Positions 62,545 to 64,000 of a stretch of 64,000 nt of DNA are shown piece after piece. Both the position numbers and the translations under genes were made by a program. The stretch spans positions 1,550,001 through 1,614,000 of the forward strand of contig CP102060.1 in the NCBI GenBank assembly GCA_024579835.1, read 5' to 3'. This DNA comes from Clostridiaceae bacterium HFYG-1003. GTDB taxonomy: Bacteria > Bacillota > Clostridia > Clostridiales > Clostridiaceae. The notes under the pieces are model-generated. The model did not search any database and had not been told where the DNA came from. It saw only the letters and a list, made by a program, of their open reading frames with translations. The first letter of the stretch is position 1. The number at the start of each line of letters is the position of its first letter.

Positions 62545-62968
62545 TCGGATTCTCCTCATAGGATGCGCAGTTATTGGGTGTCTCGAAGACCGTGACCGAC
62601 TTGACGCGGTATCCGCTGCCAGCCATCTGATCAAAGAAGTATTTGGCCAACCGCTCCGCCGTGGGACGAAAGTCCAGCTCTGCGACGCAGAAGCCTTCTT
62701 CTCGTAAAGCTGACAGGGTTAAGGGCTTCAGCGATCCTTTTTCAATAATCAGGGCATGATCCAGGCCCTCCACAACTTTCTTGAGATCCCTCTTTAGCGT
62801 TCTAAAATCCACCACCATGCCATCCAAGTGATTTCCGGTGTGCAGTAAACCCTCCATGATCTCCACCTGGACGCGCCAGCGATGCCCATGGATATTTTTA
62901 CATTTGCCCTCGTAATTTGCCAGAAAATGGGCTGAATCAAAACTTTCCTCAGACTTCAGATAATACAT
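62531..62968 (-). CDS. queD: 6-carboxy-5,6,7,8-tetrahydropterin synthase
   Basis: A 145-residue QueD that converts dihydroneopterin triphosphate to CPH4. FDSAHFL and CKNIHGHRW carry the zinc histidines and the catalytic cysteine (about 12-31); the downstream Asp-His pair is in EGLDHALI. It overlaps queE by 14 bases. The start is supported by AAAGGAAC. First gene of the que operon. Confidence 0.95.
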   Translation of the reverse strand: MYYLKSEESFDSAHFLANYEGKCKNIHGHRWRVQVEIMEGLLHTGNHLDGMVVDFRTLKRDLKKVVEGLDHALIIEKGSLKPLTLSALREEGFCVAELDFRPTAERLAKYFFDQMAGSGYRVKSVTVFETPNNCASYEENPNDKI

Positions 62969-63015
62969 CTTAATTTGTTCCTTTCGCTTGACAGTCCCTT
63001 GCCATCCTACAGTTT

Positions 63016-63057
63016 ATCTGCCTGCTGTCATCTGCCCGCTGTCATCTGCCCGCCGAC
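63016..63057. repeat. 14-bp tandem repeat, three units
   Basis: Three 14-base units (ATCTGCCCGCTGTC type) lie in the queD leader, between the hairpin at 63098 and the queD ribosome site. Confidence 0.75.
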
Positions 63058-63097
63058 ATCTGACTGCAAATGTCAAAAACTAAAACCTAATAAAAAA

Positions 63098-63118
63098 GAG
63101 GCGCAAAAACTACGCCTC
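63098..63118 (-). terminator. Intrinsic terminator in the queD leader
   Basis: On the minus strand GAGGCG and CGCCTC pair around a 9-base loop followed by T6. It lies ~130 bases upstream of queD and downstream of a strong promoter, as an attenuator or riboswitch would; it could also simply end the acetyltransferase transcript. Confidence 0.75.
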
Positions 63119-63179
63119 AAAAATCCGAACTGTGATTTGATCGATCCAAAAACCGACCAGCCACCTAAGATCCTCATAA

Positions 63180-63223
63180 GCCCTAGTTTTGATTTGAGAC
63201 AGGATGGTGCAAATGAACTGTCT
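63180..63223 (-). ncRNA. Candidate preQ1-like riboswitch aptamer
   Basis: About 9 bases after the predicted start site, AGACAG and CTGTCT close a 15-base loop beginning TTC, followed by an A-rich tail CAAATCAAAACTAGGG. This layout (stem, loop beginning UUC, A-rich tail ending in G's) resembles preQ1-I aptamers, which control que genes, but the key pseudoknot pairing could not be confirmed by eye, and the terminator is farther downstream than usual. Confidence 0.35.
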
Positions 63224-63238
63224 TATTTATTCTATGGA

Positions 63239-63268
63239 AGTATAAGTTACAGGGAATGTAGGTGTCAA
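63239..63268 (-). promoter_or_regulatory. Strong promoter of the que operon
   Basis: On the minus strand TTGACA (63263-63268) and TATACT (63239-63244) are spaced by 18 bases (17 if TTATAC is used). It lies just downstream of the acetyltransferase stop. Confidence 0.8.
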
Positions 63269-63304
63269 GCCATCGCATTCGACTTACCGAAGGATCAAAC
63301 GGGA

Positions 63305-63754
63305 TTACGCCTCAGGGGAGCACTCCTTGTACATCAGAATAACTGCTTCATTCGTTTGAAATCTATTCTTTTCATAAAATTTCGGAGCAGGTGCGAATCG
63401 ATTGGTATTCAGAGTAAATCCGGCCAGACTGTGTTCTACCGCATATTTTTCTGCTTCCTGGATCAGTATGGTTCCAATCCCCTGCCGCTGCAGTTTGGGA
63501 GTGACAAACATTTCTTCAATATACAGCTCACTGGCATTCCACCAGATCTTTTCCTTACAGAACATCGCGCCCACAATCTCATTCTGATCCTCGACCACAA
63601 AGCCGACAAACTTGTTCGACTCCACCAGATCCATCAGATACTCAGAGGCGGTTTCCAGGTCCCAATGGCATTGCCACATTTCGTTATTGTATACATCGCA
63701 CATCATTTCAGCACATGCAGGCACATGCTCGTCGATAAGGTTAAAGACGTTCAA
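63305..63754 (-). CDS. GNAT family N-acetyltransferase
   Basis: A 149-residue acetyltransferase with the acetyl-CoA motif VTPKLQRQGIGTIL (about 85-98) and the C-terminal YEKNRFQTNEAV. The longer frame (GTG at 63769) overlaps the ribosome site; TTG at 63754, seven bases after GGAGG, is preferred. Target unknown. The que promoter begins right after its stop. Confidence 0.82.
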   Translation of the reverse strand: MNVFNLIDEHVPACAEMMCDVYNNEMWQCHWDLETASEYLMDLVESNKFVGFVVEDQNEIVGAMFCKEKIWWNASELYIEEMFVTPKLQRQGIGTILIQEAEKYAVEHSLAGFTLNTNRFAPAPKFYEKNRFQTNEAVILMYKECSPEA

Positions 63755-63769
63755 ATGAATTCCTCCCAC

Positions 63770-64000
63770 AATTTCTCAGCATAATTCTCATCCTACTATC
63801 GTTCTCTGATTCCTCCAACATTCTATCACTATTATAAATTCATTGTTAGGAAACATTCTGCAGAAACGGACATCTTATTCCCGTCCAATATCATGCTCGA
63901 GGATCAGAACCTGAACTTCTGGATTACTATCTTTTCAGTTTAATGAGGAAGAATAAATGATAATTGGATTTCATCAGACTTATTAAGCTTATTTTCAGTT
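63770..64000. other. End of window, no gene seen
   Basis: A/T-rich sequence. A purine-rich GAGGAAGAATAAATG at about 63942-63960 opens a frame of only nine codons. A gene may start beyond the edge. Confidence 0.3.

Noticed and set aside
62969-63304. T-box leader upstream of queD
   Set aside because: No T-box consensus (GGTGGNACCGCG type) was seen.

Overview
The window reads as a chromosomal segment of an anaerobic, mid-GC Firmicute (most likely Clostridia). The reasons are very strong AGGAGG-type ribosome binding sites, several TTG starts decided by such sites, a glutamate-synthase-linked [FeFe]-hydrogenase, HPr with a regulatory serine, lipoate salvage genes, and short perfect-stem terminators. 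No rRNA, tRNA, CRISPR array or prophage is visible. Most genes lie on the minus strand in short operons.

Layout. 1-1396: the 5' two-thirds or so of a SARP/AfsR-like regulator with a BTAD domain and a P-loop, running off the left edge. 1.5-5.5 kb: M24 aminopeptidase, extradiol dioxygenase, DapF-like epimerase, SIMPL protein. 5.7-8.9 kb: a lipoate cluster (two lipoate-protein ligases, lipoyl synthase, a free-standing lipoyl carrier domain with a broken N-terminus). 9.1-11.3 kb: a tandem PII protein overlapping an internally duplicated DUF1538 membrane protein; a second tandem-PII gene sits at 27.0-27.7 kb. 12-15 kb: lipoprotein, class V aminotransferase, HPr, HutD-like protein. 15.2-19.1 kb: Ku and a three-domain LigD, a complete NHEJ pair. 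19.4-25.2 kb: three zinc-ribbon membrane proteins and a lipoprotein. 25.6-33.2 kb: RsmH paralogue, 5-formyl-THF cyclo-ligase, SagB-type oxidoreductase and membrane proteins. 33.6-39.2 kb: PEP synthase with two reading-frame breaks, phosphoribosyltransferase, glycogen-debranching-type enzyme. 39-47.3 kb: acetyltransferases, deacetylase, beta-lactamase-like hydrolase, flavoprotein, ADP-ribosylglycohydrolase, DEAD-box helicase. 47.9-51.3 kb: a 1144-residue GltD-fused [FeFe]-hydrogenase. 52-57 kb: DUF554 protein, NapH-like ferredoxin membrane protein with a secreted or membrane-anchored partner, and a two-component pair whose regulator is frameshifted. 57-60.3 kb: SRPBCC protein, MFS transporter and a decayed IS3-family element. 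60.6-63 kb: the preQ1 operon queD-queE-queC-queF, preceded by a promoter and a leader ending in a terminator; queE is frameshifted.

Two window-wide patterns stand out. First, four otherwise well-conserved genes (lipoyl carrier, ppsA, response regulator, queE) carry frame breaks that a one-base change would repair, and the IS transposase carries more. Either the assembly has residual indels or these genes are really decaying; reads would decide. Second, many intergenic spacers hold short tandem repeats with periods of 9-20 bp. One 13-bp array ends exactly at a stop codon, and a 14-bp array lies between the hydrogenase and the helicase.

Most promising as less-described biology are the DUF1538/tandem-PII module, the lipoyl carrier with its private lipoylation genes but no visible client complex, the NapH-like/helical-repeat pair, and the leader upstream of the queuosine operon. 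All functional statements are inference from recognised motifs; no database search was run.
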